A stretch of 64,000 nt of DNA. Source: Burkholderia guangdongensis (GTDB lineage Bacteria > Pseudomonadota > Gammaproteobacteria > Burkholderiales > Burkholderiaceae). Where the stretch lies: assembly GCF_013403875.1 (NCBI RefSeq), contig NZ_JACBNX010000014.1, forward strand, positions 1 to 64,000, written 5' to 3'. The notes under the pieces were generated by a model. That model did no database searches. It had not been told where the DNA came from and worked only from the letters and a program-made list of their open reading frames with translations. Position numbers and translations under genes: made by a program. This document shows positions 33,257 to 46,386 of this stretch, one piece after another (position 1 is the stretch's first letter; the number at the start of each line of letters is the position of its first letter).

Positions 33257-34051
33257 ATGAAACAGGCACTGGGAACGATCGCCGCATGCGCGGCGCTGCT
33301 CGCGTATGGCGCCGCGCACGCGGCGACGGACGGCACCGCGGCCGCCGGCGGCTCGCGGCTCGACGACGTGCTCGCGCGCGGCACGCTGCGCGTGTGCACG
33401 ACCGGCGATTACCGGCCGTATTCGTACTACCGCGCCGACGGCACATTCGAGGGCATCGACATCGACATGGCCGAATCGCTCGCGCACTCGCTCGGCGTGA
33501 AGGCCGAATACGTGAAGACGAGCTGGCCGAACCTGACCGCCGATTTCGTCGCGAAGTGCGACATCGCGGTCGGCGGCGTATCGACGACGCTCGAGCGGCA
33601 GAAGCATGCGTTCTTCACCGCGCCGTACATGACCGACGGCAAGACGCCGATCGTGCGCTGCGCGGACGCCGGCAAGTATCAGACGATCGCGCAGATCGAC
33701 CAGCCGGGCACGCGCGTGATCGTGAACCCGGGCGGCACGAACGCGCTTTTTGCGAAGCAGCATTTCACGCGCGCGAACGTGACCGTCTATCCGGATAACG
33801 TAACGATCTTCCCGCAGATTCTCGACGGCCGTGCCGACGTGATGGTGACCGACGCGTCGGAGACGCTGCTGCAGCAAAAGCTGAACCCCGGGTTGTGCTC
33901 CGTGCATCCGGACCAGCCGTTCCAGTTCGGCGAGAAAGCGTACATGGTGCCGCGCGGCGACGTGGTGTTCCAGCAGTACGTCGATCAGTGGCTACACCTG
34001 ACGCGCGCGACCGGCGAGTTCCAGGCGATCTCGGACAAGTGGCTGAAGTGA
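33257..34051 (+). CDS. pheC: periplasmic cyclohexadienyl (arogenate/prephenate) dehydratase, PheC type
   Basis: This 264-residue secreted protein has a signal peptide (MKQALGTIAACAALLAYGAAHA) and a family-3 solute-binding fold, but its detailed motifs match Pseudomonas aeruginosa cyclohexadienyl dehydratase: LRVCTTGDYRPYSYY, KTSWPNLTADFVAKCDIAVGG, STTLERQKHAFFTAPYMTDG, IVNPGGTNALFAKQ, YPDNVTIFPQILDGRADVMV and FQFGEKAYMVPRGD. The acidic residue in VTDASETLLQQ corresponds to the region carrying the catalytic glutamate. It would convert prephenate or arogenate to phenylpyruvate or phenylalanine in the periplasm. AGAGGAG precedes the start. Automatic pipelines would probably call it a transporter binding protein; no transporter genes are adjacent. 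Confidence 0.82.
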   Translation: MKQALGTIAACAALLAYGAAHAATDGTAAAGGSRLDDVLARGTLRVCTTGDYRPYSYYRADGTFEGIDIDMAESLAHSLGVKAEYVKTSWPNLTADFVAKCDIAVGGVSTTLERQKHAFFTAPYMTDGKTPIVRCADAGKYQTIAQIDQPGTRVIVNPGGTNALFAKQHFTRANVTVYPDNVTIFPQILDGRADVMVTDASETLLQQKLNPGLCSVHPDQPFQFGEKAYMVPRGDVVFQQYVDQWLHLTRATGEFQAISDKWLK

Positions 34052-34329
34052 TACGCAAATGACGCAAGCAGGCGCGGCGCCGGGCCGCGCGACCACGCGA
34101 TCGGGTTTCAAAATCTTTCCGATGAATGCGCCGTCCTGCATCGAATCGTCGGTGCAGCGCAATTTTCGTCGCGTCAAACGGGCGTTCGTCGAGCCAAACG
34201 CGCGTGAAAAACGCATCGCGCGCATCCGTTGGAAGCCCCGCGCGAAAAGTTGGTAAAAATGACCTTTTCCGCGCGTCAAAAAACAGCAAAAAATCCCGCA
34301 AAGCCTTATCCGGCGGGCGTTACAACCTG
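34052..34329. other. non-coding stretch after pheC
   Basis: The part before the candidate RNA contains no convincing gene, terminator or regulatory dyad. It has scattered A-runs near 34250-34290, which may belong to a promoter for the RNA. Confidence 0.35.
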
Positions 34330-34583
34330 AAACACTTTGTTACCGCCACTCCCAGTCAATTCGCCCACAATGGCTTTCAACGATTGCAACAAGGATGCGG
34401 TCTCGTGTGTGAAGTGTGAGCGGACGCGAAGCACGACGAACCGTCGGTCATGTACCGAAGCCCTGCCCAGGGGCATCCTTGTTGGAGTCGTTCTCGGCAC
34501 ACGCCGATGCATTCCATCATTGGTCTCCTCGCGCTAACCCCGTAGCGTGTGGTTTTTAGCGGGCTCAAGAGCCCGCTTTTTTT
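34330..34583 (+). ncRNA. candidate structured small RNA with its own terminator
   Basis: This gene-free stretch ends in a textbook terminator (34558-34583) but no real coding frame precedes it. Inside, AACAAGGATGC (about 34388-34398) is exactly complementary to GCATCCTTGTT (about 34473-34483), and flanking AACGA and TCGTT extend the pairing, giving a long rod with a large inner loop. A small hairpin (CGCTA with TAGCG) precedes the terminator. The 5' end is a guess; no clear promoter was identified. The rod shape recalls 6S RNA but I could not match 6S sequence. A short frame from 34450 (MYRSPAQGHPCWS...) ends at TAG near 34543; it could be a leader peptide but is weakly supported. Confidence 0.5.
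34558..34583 (+). terminator. rho-independent terminator of the candidate small RNA
   Basis: Perfect 9-bp stem AGCGGGCTC / GAGCCCGCT with a two-base AA spacer between the arms, followed on the plus strand by seven T residues. The minus strand lacks a T-run, so it stops rightward transcription only. Confidence 0.88.
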
Positions 34584-34632
34584 CGTCCATCGAAAGTGCA
34601 CTGGCCCCCCCGGCCGCCGCCGTTTGCGCAGT

Positions 34633-36369
34633 TTACGCGGTTTTCTGCACGTCGAGCTTCAGTTCGTCGATCATCTTCTGCCGCATCACGAACTTCTGCA
34701 TCTTCCCGGTCACCGTCATCGGCAACTCGTCGACAAAGCGGACGTAGCGCGGAATCTTGTAATGCGCGATCTGCCCGTGGCAGAACGCGCGCACGTCCTC
34801 CTCGCTCATCTGCTCGCCCGCGCGCAGCACGATCCACGCGCACACTTCTTCGCCGTATTTCGGGTCCGGCACGCCGAACACCTGCGCGTTCTGAATCTTC
34901 GGATGGCGAAACAGAAACTCCTCGATCTCGCGCGGATACACGTTCTCGCCGCCGCGGATCAGCATGTCCTTCAGCCGCCCCACGATGTTGCAGTAACCGT
35001 CCTCGTCGAGCGTCGCGAGGTCGCCCGTGTGCATCCAGCCGTCGATCAGCACGTCGCGCGTCTTCGCTTCGTCGTCCCAATAACCAAGCATCACCGAATA
35101 GCCCTTCGTGCACAGCTCGCCCGTCGCGCCCACCGGCACGACGTCTCCGATCGGATCGACGATCTTCACCTCCAGGTGCGGCTGAATCCGGCCGACCGTC
35201 GTCGTGCGCTTCTCGAGCGGATCGTCGGTCGAGCTCTGGAACGACACCGGGCTCGTCTCCGTCATCCCGTACGCGATCGTCACCTCGGACAAATGCATCC
35301 GCGTAACGACGCGCTTCATCGTCTCGATCGGGCACGGCGAGCCCGCCATGATCCCGGTGCGCAGCGTCGACAGATCGTACTTCGCGAAGTCCGGGTGATC
35401 GAGCTCCGCGATGAACATCGTCGGCACGCCGTGCAGCGCGGTGCAGCGCTCGGCCGCGACCGCCTCGAGCGTCGCGGCCGGCTCGAACGCCTCGCCCGGA
35501 AACACCATCGCGGCGCCGGTCGACACGCAGGCGAGCACCGCGAGCACCATCCCGAAGCAGTGATACAGCGGCACCGGGATGCACAGCGAATCCGCTTCGG
35601 AGAAGCGCATCGCGCTCGCGATGAAGCGCGCGTTGTTGACGACGTTGCGATGCGTGAGCGTCGCGCCCTTCGGGTTGCCGGTCGTGCCGCTGGTGAACTG
35701 GATGTTGATCGGCTCGCTCGACGCGAGCGCCGCGCCGAGCGCGTCGAGCGCGGATACATCGAGCGACGCGCGGCCGCGGTCCATCAGGTCCGCGAAGCGG
35801 AGCATCCCCGCCGGCGCGGGTGCCGACACCGCGCCCATCGACACGACCGTGCGCAGCGCCGGCACGCGCGCCGCGTGCAGTTCGCCGGGCGCGGCGCTCG
35901 CGAGCTCGGGCGCGATCGTCCGCAGCATCTCGACGTACGCGGACGTCTTGAAACGCTCCGCCGCGATCAGCGTCCGGCAGCCGACCTTGTTCAGCGCGTA
36001 CTCGAGCTCGGCGAGCCGGTACGCGGGATTGATGTTGACGAGAATCGCGCCGACGCGCGCGGTCGCGAACTGCGTGAGCAGCCATTCGCTGCGGTTCGGC
36101 GACCAGATGCCGACGCGCTCGCCCTTCGTGACGCCGAGCGCGAGCAGCCCCGCCGCGAGCACATCGACTTCGTGTGCGAATTCGCGCCAGGTCCAGCGCA
36201 CGCGCTGCTCGCGGAACACGGCCGCGGGCCGGTCGGGAAAGCGCCGTGCGGTGTCGAGCAGGAACGCGCCGATCGTCGCGTCGGACAGCGGCACGTCGGT
36301 CGCGCCGCGCACGGATGAAAGGCCGTTCTCGGGCGCGATCAGCGCGCCCACGCGTGATGCTGCAGCCAT
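34633..36369 (-). CDS. acyl-CoA synthetase (AMP-binding fatty-acid-CoA ligase)
   Basis: This 578-residue ANL ligase activates a medium or short acid to its CoA ester. Motifs are [91 protein letters not shown] and [13 protein letters not shown] with the catalytic lysine. The start at 36369 ([10 protein letters not shown]) follows GGGAGACAGAC; a longer frame upstream lacks a start signal. It is a separate unit between the small RNA and the ATP synthase operon terminator. It is not closely similar to the ligase at 10418-11911 (longer, different motif spacing). The substrate is unknown. Confidence 0.92.
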   Translation of the reverse strand: MAAASRVGALIAPENGLSSVRGATDVPLSDATIGAFLLDTARRFPDRPAAVFREQRVRWTWREFAHEVDVLAAGLLALGVTKGERVGIWSPNRSEWLLTQFATARVGAILVNINPAYRLAELEYALNKVGCRTLIAAERFKTSAYVEMLRTIAPELASAAPGELHAARVPALRTVVSMGAVSAPAPAGMLRFADLMDRGRASLDVSALDALGAALASSEPINIQFTSGTTGNPKGATLTHRNVVNNARFIASAMRFSEADSLCIPVPLYHCFGMVLAVLACVSTGAAMVFPGEAFEPAATLEAVAAERCTALHGVPTMFIAELDHPDFAKYDLSTLRTGIMAGSPCPIETMKRVVTRMHLSEVTIAYGMTETSPVSFQSSTDDPLEKRTTTVGRIQPHLEVKIVDPIGDVVPVGATGELCTKGYSVMLGYWDDEAKTRDVLIDGWMHTGDLATLDEDGYCNIVGRLKDMLIRGGENVYPREIEEFLFRHPKIQNAQVFGVPDPKYGEEVCAWIVLRAGEQMSEEDVRAFCHGQIAHYKIPRYVRFVDELPMTVTGKMQKFVMRQKMIDELKLDVQKTA

Positions 36370-36486
36370 GTCTGTCTCCCGAATTGTCTGGTCGTCGGTG
36401 CGACGATGGTGCGGATTATTCTCCGCCGCGCTGACGACACTCTGACATCGATTCCCGGGCACTGGCTGAAATAGTACGTGCGGGCG

Positions 36487-36510
36487 AAAAAAAAGCAGCC
36501 CGAGGGCTGC
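36487..36510 (-). terminator. terminator of the ATP synthase operon
   Basis: On the minus strand GCAGCC / GGGCTGC pair around a short loop and are followed by eight T residues. It lies about 25 bases after the atpC stop codon. Confidence 0.9.
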
Positions 36511-36534
36511 TTTCTTCCGACTGAAGCGTGTGCT

Positions 36535-36960
36535 TCAGTGCTTCGCGCGAATCTTCGCGAGACGCTGAATCGCCTCGAGTTGCGCCATTGCGGTCGCGAG
36601 TTCCGACTGCGCCTTCGCGAGGTCGAGATCCGACTTCGCGTTCTGCAGCGTTTCCTCGGCGCGCTTCTTCGCTTCCTCGGCCTTCGCCGAGTCGAGATCC
36701 TTGCCGCGGATCGCGGTGTCGGCGAGCACCGTCACCGCGCCCGGCTGCACTTCGAGAATGCCGCCGGCGACGAACACGAACTCGTCGTTGCCGTTTTCAG
36801 CCTCGATGCGCACCGCACCCGGACGAATCCGCGTGATGAGCGGCGTGTGACCCGGCAGAATGCCCAGTTCACCCGATTCGCCCGGCAGCGCGACGAATTT
36901 CGCGTCGCCGGAGAAGATCTGCTCTTCCGCGCTGACGACGTCTACTTTGATGGTAGCCAT
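36535..36960 (-). CDS. atpC: ATP synthase F1 epsilon subunit
   Basis: This 141-residue subunit couples rotation and inhibits ATP hydrolysis. The N-terminal beta-sandwich shows [40 protein letters not shown] and [19 protein letters not shown]; the C-terminal helical hairpin ([20 protein letters not shown]) follows. Last gene of the atp operon, nine bases after atpD, with the operon terminator directly downstream. AAGGAGCTTTC precedes the start. Confidence 0.98.
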   Translation of the reverse strand: MATIKVDVVSAEEQIFSGDAKFVALPGESGELGILPGHTPLITRIRPGAVRIEAENGNDEFVFVAGGILEVQPGAVTVLADTAIRGKDLDSAKAEEAKKRAEETLQNAKSDLDLAKAQSELATAMAQLEAIQRLAKIRAKH

Positions 36961-36969
36961 GAAAGCTCC

Positions 36970-38433
<1,464 letters not shown>

Positions 38434-39309
38434 TTACACAGCGGCTGCGCCGCCGACGATCTCCGACAGTTCCTTCGTGATCGCGGCCTGACGGCTCTTG
38501 TTGTACACCAGCTGAAGCTCGTTGATGACCGTCTTCGCGTTGTCCGACGCGGCCTTCATCGCGACCATCCGCGCCGATTGCTCCGACGCCATGTTTTCCG
38601 CGACGGCCTGGTACACCAGCGCCTCGACGTAACGCACGAGCAGCTCGTCGACCACCGCCTGCGCGTCCGGCTCGTAGATGTAGTCCCACGACGACGTCGG
38701 CGTGCCTTCGCTCGCGACGAGATCTTCGGACGACAGCGGCAGCAGCTGCTCGATCACCGCTTCCTGCTTCATCGTGTTGATGAAGCGCGTGTATGCGAGA
38801 TAGACCGCCGACAGCTTGCCTTCCGAGTACAGATCGAGCTGCGTCTTCACCGCGCCGATCAGCTTGTCGAGGTGCGGCGTGTCGCCGAGATGCACGACCT
38901 GCGACAGCACCTTCGCGCCGAAGCGGTTCAGGAACCCGAGGCCCTTGCCGCCAATCGCGGTCGCCTCGATCTTCTGGCCCTTGTCGCTCAGCTCCTTGAA
39001 CTTCTGCACCGACGCACGCAGCACGTTCGTGTTCATCCCGCCGCACAGACCCTTGTCGGTCGTGACGAGGATGATGCCGGCCGTCTGCGCGCCGTCGTTC
39101 GCCACCATGAACGGGTGGCGGTACTCCGGGTTCGCGCGGCTCATGTGCGCGGCGATGGCACGGACCTTGTCCGCGTACGGGCGGGCAGCGCGCATGCGCT
39201 CCTGCGCGCGGCGCATCTTCGATGCGGCCACCATCTCCATCGCTTTCGTGATCTTGCGCGTGTTCTGCACGCTCTTGATCTTGCCGCGAATTTCCTTCAT
39301 TCCAGCCAT
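38434..39309 (-). CDS. atpG: ATP synthase F1 gamma subunit
   Basis: This 291-residue central-stalk subunit starts [20 protein letters not shown], the conserved N-terminal coiled coil, and ends with the partner helix [49 protein letters not shown] is also conserved. The ATG at 39309 follows AAAGGAGCAAGCA; a longer upstream frame is not conserved. Directly upstream of this ribosome site (39328-39364) lies a hairpin element that recurs before the GMC oxidoreductase gene, so atpG translation may be controlled by it. Confidence 0.98.
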   Translation of the reverse strand: MAGMKEIRGKIKSVQNTRKITKAMEMVAASKMRRAQERMRAARPYADKVRAIAAHMSRANPEYRHPFMVANDGAQTAGIILVTTDKGLCGGMNTNVLRASVQKFKELSDKGQKIEATAIGGKGLGFLNRFGAKVLSQVVHLGDTPHLDKLIGAVKTQLDLYSEGKLSAVYLAYTRFINTMKQEAVIEQLLPLSSEDLVASEGTPTSSWDYIYEPDAQAVVDELLVRYVEALVYQAVAENMASEQSARMVAMKAASDNAKTVINELQLVYNKSRQAAITKELSEIVGGAAAV

Positions 39310-39327
39310 TGCTTGCTCCTTTGCGCT

Positions 39328-39364
39328 CCGAGTTAGCGCTTTAGCGCTGACTCGGGGCCCATGC
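39328..39364 (-). promoter_or_regulatory. repeated 5'-UTR hairpin element, copy 1 (upstream of atpG)
   Basis: On the minus strand the element reads GCATGGGCCC and then a hairpin: outer stem CCGAGT/ACTCGG, one unpaired position per side, inner stem AGCGC/GCGCT and loop TAAA. The hairpin ends 18 bases before the atpG ATG, directly before its AAAGGAG. A second copy at 62234-62271 shares the GCATGGG leader and the AGCGCTAAAGCGC core and sits at the same distance from a start codon. Its outer stem has different but still paired bases. Confidence 0.65.
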
Positions 39365-39431
39365 ATCGCTGCCCGAAGCGGCGCGGGGCGCATCACGCGG
39401 CCCCGCGCCGCTTCACGGTGTCACTCGCGGA

Positions 39432-40973
<1,542 letters not shown>

Positions 40974-41015
40974 ATTCGCTCCTGATATTCAATTCTGTTG
41001 CGTGCCGGAGGGCGC

Positions 41016-41555
41016 TCAGGCGGTCAGTGCGGCTTGCATCGAAGCAAGGCGGGCGCGAACCGAGGTGTCGAGCACTTCGTCGCCGACCGTCACGCGCACG
41101 CCGCCGATCAGCGACGAATCGACCGCGACCGTCGGCTTCAGCTTGCGCTTGAACTTGCGCTCGAGACTGGCGACGAGCCCTTCGAGATCGGTACCGTTCA
41201 GCGGAAACGCACTGACGATCGCTGCGTCGGCAGCGCCTTCGCGCGCATTTTTCAGCGCTTCGAACTGCACGGCGATTTCCGGCAACAGCGAGATACGATG
41301 ATTGTCGACCAGCATCTGCACGAAGTTTCGCGCCTCGGCGAAGGCCGGGAGCGGCGACTTCACGGCGGCAAGCAGCAACTCGGCCACTTGCTCGCGGCTC
41401 ACCTTCGGGCTCGACGCGACGGACAGCATGTCGGGCAGACGCGCAACCTGAGCCAGCTCTTGCACGAGCGTGTACCAGGCGCCGACGTCACCGGCCTCGG
41501 CCACGCGGAACAGCGCTTCTGCGTAAGGGCGGGCGATGGTTGCAAGTTCGGCCAT
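41016..41555 (-). CDS. atpH: ATP synthase F1 delta subunit
   Basis: This 179-residue peripheral-stalk subunit joins the F1 head to the b subunits. The N-terminal helical domain [19 protein letters not shown] and the C-terminal region [40 protein letters not shown] are typical. The start lies two bases after the atpF stop codon, so translation is coupled. Confidence 0.97.
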   Translation of the reverse strand: MAELATIARPYAEALFRVAEAGDVGAWYTLVQELAQVARLPDMLSVASSPKVSREQVAELLLAAVKSPLPAFAEARNFVQMLVDNHRISLLPEIAVQFEALKNAREGAADAAIVSAFPLNGTDLEGLVASLERKFKRKLKPTVAVDSSLIGGVRVTVGDEVLDTSVRARLASMQAALTA

Positions 41556-41557
41556 GA

Positions 41558-42028
41558 TCAGAGCTCGGCTTTCAGTTGATTCAGCAGTGCGGCGTGAGCC
41601 GTTTGATCGACTTCGCGCAGCAGGATCTGTTCGGCGCCCTTCACGGCGAGCGTTGCGACTTCGCCGCGCAGTGTTTCGCGCGCCTTGATGACCTGCTGGT
41701 CCGCGTCGGCCTTCGCCTGCGCGATGATGCGCGCGGCCTCGGCGTGCGCGTTCGCCTTGATTTCGTCGGCGACTGCCAGTGCGCGCTTCTCGGCCTCGGC
41801 GATACGCTGCTGGCCATCGTTGCGCGCCTGCGCGAGTTCCTGATCCACGCGCTTGTGCGCGGCTTCGAGTTCCGCCTTGCCCTTTTCCGCTGCGACCAGA
41901 CCGTCAGCGATCTTCTTCGAGCGTTCGTCGAGGGCGTTGATCAACGGCGGCCACACGAACTTCATCGTGAACCACGCGAGGACCAGGAACACGACCATTT
42001 GCGCAAACAGGGTTGCGTTGAGATTCAC
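41558..42028 (-). CDS. atpF: ATP synthase Fo b subunit
   Basis: This 156-residue peripheral-stalk protein has one N-terminal membrane helix ([20 protein letters not shown]) and a long charged coiled coil (residues 35-125, with Lys/Glu/Ala repeats such as [19 protein letters not shown]) that dimerises and contacts delta. It lies between atpE and atpH. Typical length. Confidence 0.98.
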   Translation of the reverse strand: MNLNATLFAQMVVFLVLAWFTMKFVWPPLINALDERSKKIADGLVAAEKGKAELEAAHKRVDQELAQARNDGQQRIAEAEKRALAVADEIKANAHAEAARIIAQAKADADQQVIKARETLRGEVATLAVKGAEQILLREVDQTAHAALLNQLKAEL

Positions 42029-42156
42029 GGTGTTTCCTTAATCTGCTATTCCGGAAAAATGAAACGACGAGGAGCGCATCGAAAACCCGTTCCGAATTGC
42101 GCTCACTTTCCGTTCCGCCCTGCGCCGGCAAGCCCGGCGCATCGTATTTCCGAGGG

Positions 42157-42435
<279 letters not shown>

Positions 42436-42518
42436 TTATTTAAAAGACTTGGAACTGGAAATTGAAAAACCGAAAAACCTAAAACCTCGAAAATCTGCCT
42501 GTTCGTCCGACGCGCGTG

Positions 42519-43403
<885 letters not shown>

Positions 43404-43479
43404 TTATGGCCGCTCCCGTGACGCTCTATTTCGGGAACGGTCGACGCCGATTCGTGTCGAATCCGCGTGCCGCTTGTTC

Positions 43480-44013
43480 TTACCGCCAGGCGAGTGCGAT
43501 CCAGTACGTCTTCAGCACGACGAGGTAGGTCACGAGGAGCGGCACCCAGTGCACGCCGGCATAGCCGTACGCCACCGCGATGAACATCCCGATCGTCACG
43601 CCCAGCTTGAGCGCCTCGCCCGCCACCCACTGCATCACCGTGGGATGGCGACCTGCCTTCAGACGTGCCGCGAACAACGCGCTCGGCACCCAGCCTATCG
43701 CTCCGCCCAGAAACGCCGATTGCGCAGCGGCGCCCGGCGACTTGGAAAATAGCCACCACGCCAGCGTTGCTACCAGGGACAAGGCCACCTGCGCCATCAC
43801 GACCCGATAGGGCGTCACGCGCGACGGCCGGCTCACGTCCGGGCCGAACAGTTGCTCGGCTTCAGCCCTTGTGAGCGGAACGATGTTGTTATCTTGCTGC
43901 TCGGCATCCCAGTCGTCGCCGGAAGCATCACGTCGCTCGCCCGCCGCCGACGCGGTGCGCTGCGCGGCTCGATCGCCTTGCCGTTGTCTTGGAGTCGGCG
44001 CCTGACCCGCCAT
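43480..44013 (-). CDS. atpI: ATP synthase accessory protein I
   Basis: This 177-residue protein is the first gene of the atp operon and probably assists Fo assembly and ion balance. The N-terminal 75 residues are hydrophilic and low-complexity; after YRVVMAQVALSLVATLAWWLF come further helices (SAFLGGAIGWVPSALFAAR, LGVTIGMFIAVAYGY, VPLLVTYLVVLKTYWIALAW). The Q-VALS...GG-IGW...A pattern matches the AtpI/ATP-synthase I family. The start at 44013 follows GGAAGACTGCG. Confidence 0.93.
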   Translation of the reverse strand: MAGQAPTPRQRQGDRAAQRTASAAGERRDASGDDWDAEQQDNNIVPLTRAEAEQLFGPDVSRPSRVTPYRVVMAQVALSLVATLAWWLFSKSPGAAAQSAFLGGAIGWVPSALFAARLKAGRHPTVMQWVAGEALKLGVTIGMFIAVAYGYAGVHWVPLLVTYLVVLKTYWIALAWR

Positions 44014-44116
44014 CGCAGTCTTCCGCAAAATCTCCCATCCGGCCGATTCGTTCAGCTGGCCATGTGGCCAGTCTTTCCGAGAACTTTCAGGGGTGCCTAG
44101 CTAACAAATCCGCGCA

Positions 44117-44145
44117 ATTGTAAGCGATAGTTGCGGGTCGTTCAA
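44117..44145 (-). promoter_or_regulatory. sigma-70 promoter of the atp operon
   Basis: On the minus strand TTGAAC (44140-44145) and TACAAT (44117-44122) are separated by exactly 17 bases. Transcription would start about 100 bases before the atpI ATG. Confidence 0.7.
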
Positions 44146-44311
44146 GGTTTTAGGCACGACAAAAACGTGCGTAAAACGACGCCTCATGATGTGAAAACAC
44201 GCGAATCGGCGTCATCGAACGGCAGCGATATCGGCGCATTCTCGCGCGGGCGTTTCCGGCCCGTGACGATGGATTACAAGCTGGGGATTTCGGGATACGC
44301 GAAGGGCTCGT

Positions 44312-45451
44312 TCAGAGCACGTGGAGCAGCAGCGCGCCGATCGCCGCGCTCGCGATGCCGAACGGAATCGACACGAGGTGAAACGGCAGCCACATGCGCG
44401 GCGCTTTTGCAAGCCGCACCGCGATCAGGTTCGCCAGCGATCCGATCGCGATGCCGAACCCGCCGACCGACACGCCGAATGCGAGCGGGCGCCAGTCGCG
44501 CGTGAACTCCGACAACAGAATCGCGGCCGGCACGTTGCTGATTCCCTGCGACAGCGCCGCGCCCGCCGCGTACACCCGCAGCGGCGCATCGAGCCGCGCG
44601 TGCGCGATCGCGTCGTGCACCGCGGGCAGCGCGGCCGCACTGCGCAGCACGACGAACATCAGCACGAAAATCAGCAGCAGCAGCCAGTCGATCCTCAGCA
44701 CCGCGTCGCGCCGCATCACGAGCAACATCGCGGCAACCGCGAGCAAGCCCGGCAGCGCGCGGTGCGCGTCGGCGAGCAGCACGAACGCGGCGAACAGCAC
44801 CGCGGCGACCAGTGCCTGCCCGCGCTGCATCGGCAGCTCGACACGGTCGCCGGACAGATCGAGCGGCTTCGCGCGAAATACGCACGCGATCAGCACGAGC
44901 AGCATCGCCATCAACACGAATGCGAGCGGGCCGAGCGCGATCACGAAGCGGCCGAACGACACGCCGCTCAACTGCCAGAGGAAAAGATTCTGAGGATTGC
45001 CAAGCGGTGTCGCGATCGAGCCCGCATTGACCGCCAGCGCGGTCACGATCACGAGCCGTCGGAACGGCAGCGGCGTCAGCGCGCGCAGCGACACGATCAA
45101 CGGAATCACGACGAACAGCGCGACGTCGTTGGTCAGCCACATCGCGAGCACGGCCGCGAACACGGCCAGCAGCGCGGCGAGCGCGCGCTCGGAATGCACG
45201 CGATGGACGATGCGATGCGCGAGCCACGTCAGGCACCCGGACAGCTCGAACGCCTTCGTCAGCATCAGAAGGCCGGCGAGCGTCGCGACCGTCTGCCAGT
45301 CGACGCGGCCGGCCAGCACCGCAAATGGTTGCGGGCGCAACCATTGCAACAGAAGCAGGCCGACGACGAGCACCGACAGCACCGGCTCCTGCATGACCCG
45401 GATGACCCAGTTGCGCCACCGGCGCAGCGCCGGTGAACTCGCGTCACCCAT
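44312..45451 (-). CDS. SLC13/ArsB-like ion transporter
   Basis: This 379-residue inner-membrane protein has about eleven hydrophobic segments. The pattern of LSGCLTWLAHRIV, LTNDVALFVVIPLIV, NAGSIATPLGNPQNLFLWQ in the first half and QGISNVPAAILLSEFTRDW with IAIGSLANLIAVRLA in the second half shows two inverted repeats with the NxP substrate loops of the SLC13/anion-permease superfamily (YbiR-like). It should move an anion across the membrane; the substrate is unknown. The start lies six bases after the parB stop codon, so it is co-transcribed with the partition genes rather than with atp. Confidence 0.85.
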   Translation of the reverse strand: MGDASSPALRRWRNWVIRVMQEPVLSVLVVGLLLLQWLRPQPFAVLAGRVDWQTVATLAGLLMLTKAFELSGCLTWLAHRIVHRVHSERALAALLAVFAAVLAMWLTNDVALFVVIPLIVSLRALTPLPFRRLVIVTALAVNAGSIATPLGNPQNLFLWQLSGVSFGRFVIALGPLAFVLMAMLLVLIACVFRAKPLDLSGDRVELPMQRGQALVAAVLFAAFVLLADAHRALPGLLAVAAMLLVMRRDAVLRIDWLLLLIFVLMFVVLRSAAALPAVHDAIAHARLDAPLRVYAAGAALSQGISNVPAAILLSEFTRDWRPLAFGVSVGGFGIAIGSLANLIAVRLAKAPRMWLPFHLVSIPFGIASAAIGALLLHVL

Positions 45452-45457
45452 CGGCCT

Positions 45458-46351
45458 TCACTCTTCCACGGTCACGTTGCCGCGCAGCCGCGCGAGAACC
45501 CCTTCGAGCGCATCGAGATCGCCGAAGTCGATCGTCACCTGCCCTCGCCCACGACGGCCGAGCTTGATCTTCACCGTCGACGCAAGCAGATCGGACAACT
45601 CCTCCTCGAGACGGCGCGTATCGCGGCCGCCGTCGTCCTTCGCGCGTGCCTTCACTGCCGGCGCTTCCTTCGTCGTGTTCGCGACGAGCTTTTCGGTCTC
45701 GCGCACCGACATCCGCTTGTTCACGACCTGGTGCGCGAGCGCGATCTGCGTTGCCGCATCGACGGCCAGCAGCGCGCGCGCATGCCCCATGTCGAGATCG
45801 CCGGCGAGCAGCATCGTCTGCACCGGCGCCGCGAGGTTCAGCAGGCGCAGCAGGTTCGACACCGCGCTGCGCGAGCGGCCGACCGACTCCGCGGCCTGCT
45901 CGTGCGTGAAATGGAATTCGTCGAGCAGGCGCTGGATGCCGTGCGCCTCTTCGAGCGGATTCAGATCCTCGCGCTGGATGTTCTCGATCAGCGCCATCGC
46001 GGCGGCAGCCTGGTCGGATACGTCCTTCACGAGCACCGGCACTTCGTCGAGGCCGGCAAGACGCGCGGCGCGGAAACGGCGTTCGCCCGCGATGATCTCG
46101 TATTTGTCCTGCGCAACGGGGCGCACCAGAATCGGCTGCATCACGCCTTGCGCGCGAATGCTCGCGGCGAGCTCCTGCAGGCTGCCCTCGTCCATCCGCG
46201 TCCGCGGCTGATACTTGCCGGCCTGCAGCTTCGCGAGCGCGAGCGTATTCGGCGCGCCGTCGATCTTCACCACTTCGGTGATGTCGGCGCTCCCGCCGAG
46301 CAGCGCTTCGAGGCCGCGCCCCAGCCCTTTCTTCTTTGCCACCGCATTCAT
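45458..46351 (-). CDS. parB: chromosome partition protein ParB (parS-binding CTPase)
   Basis: This 297-residue protein binds parS and loads SMC near the origin. The N-terminal CTP-binding region has YQPRTRMDEGSLQELAASIRAQG and IIAGERRFRAARLAGL; the helix-turn-helix is FTHEQAAESVGRSRSAVSNLLRLL; the C-terminal dimerisation domain ends LDALEGVLARLRGN. The start at 46351 (MNAVAKKKGLGRGLEALLGG) is the conserved N-terminus. parA lies 35 bases upstream. parS sites are at 48441-48456 and 49986-50032. Confidence 0.98.
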   Translation of the reverse strand: MNAVAKKKGLGRGLEALLGGSADITEVVKIDGAPNTLALAKLQAGKYQPRTRMDEGSLQELAASIRAQGVMQPILVRPVAQDKYEIIAGERRFRAARLAGLDEVPVLVKDVSDQAAAAMALIENIQREDLNPLEEAHGIQRLLDEFHFTHEQAAESVGRSRSAVSNLLRLLNLAAPVQTMLLAGDLDMGHARALLAVDAATQIALAHQVVNKRMSVRETEKLVANTTKEAPAVKARAKDDGGRDTRRLEEELSDLLASTVKIKLGRRGRGQVTIDFGDLDALEGVLARLRGNVTVEE

Positions 46352-46386
46352 TGCATTCTTCCTCGCTTCGCTCGTCCTCGGGGCGC

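Noticed and set aside
34370..34583. 6S RNA
   Set aside because: The rod-like pairing and terminator fit in shape, but I cannot match conserved 6S sequence or its usual neighbour gene, so only a generic RNA call is made.
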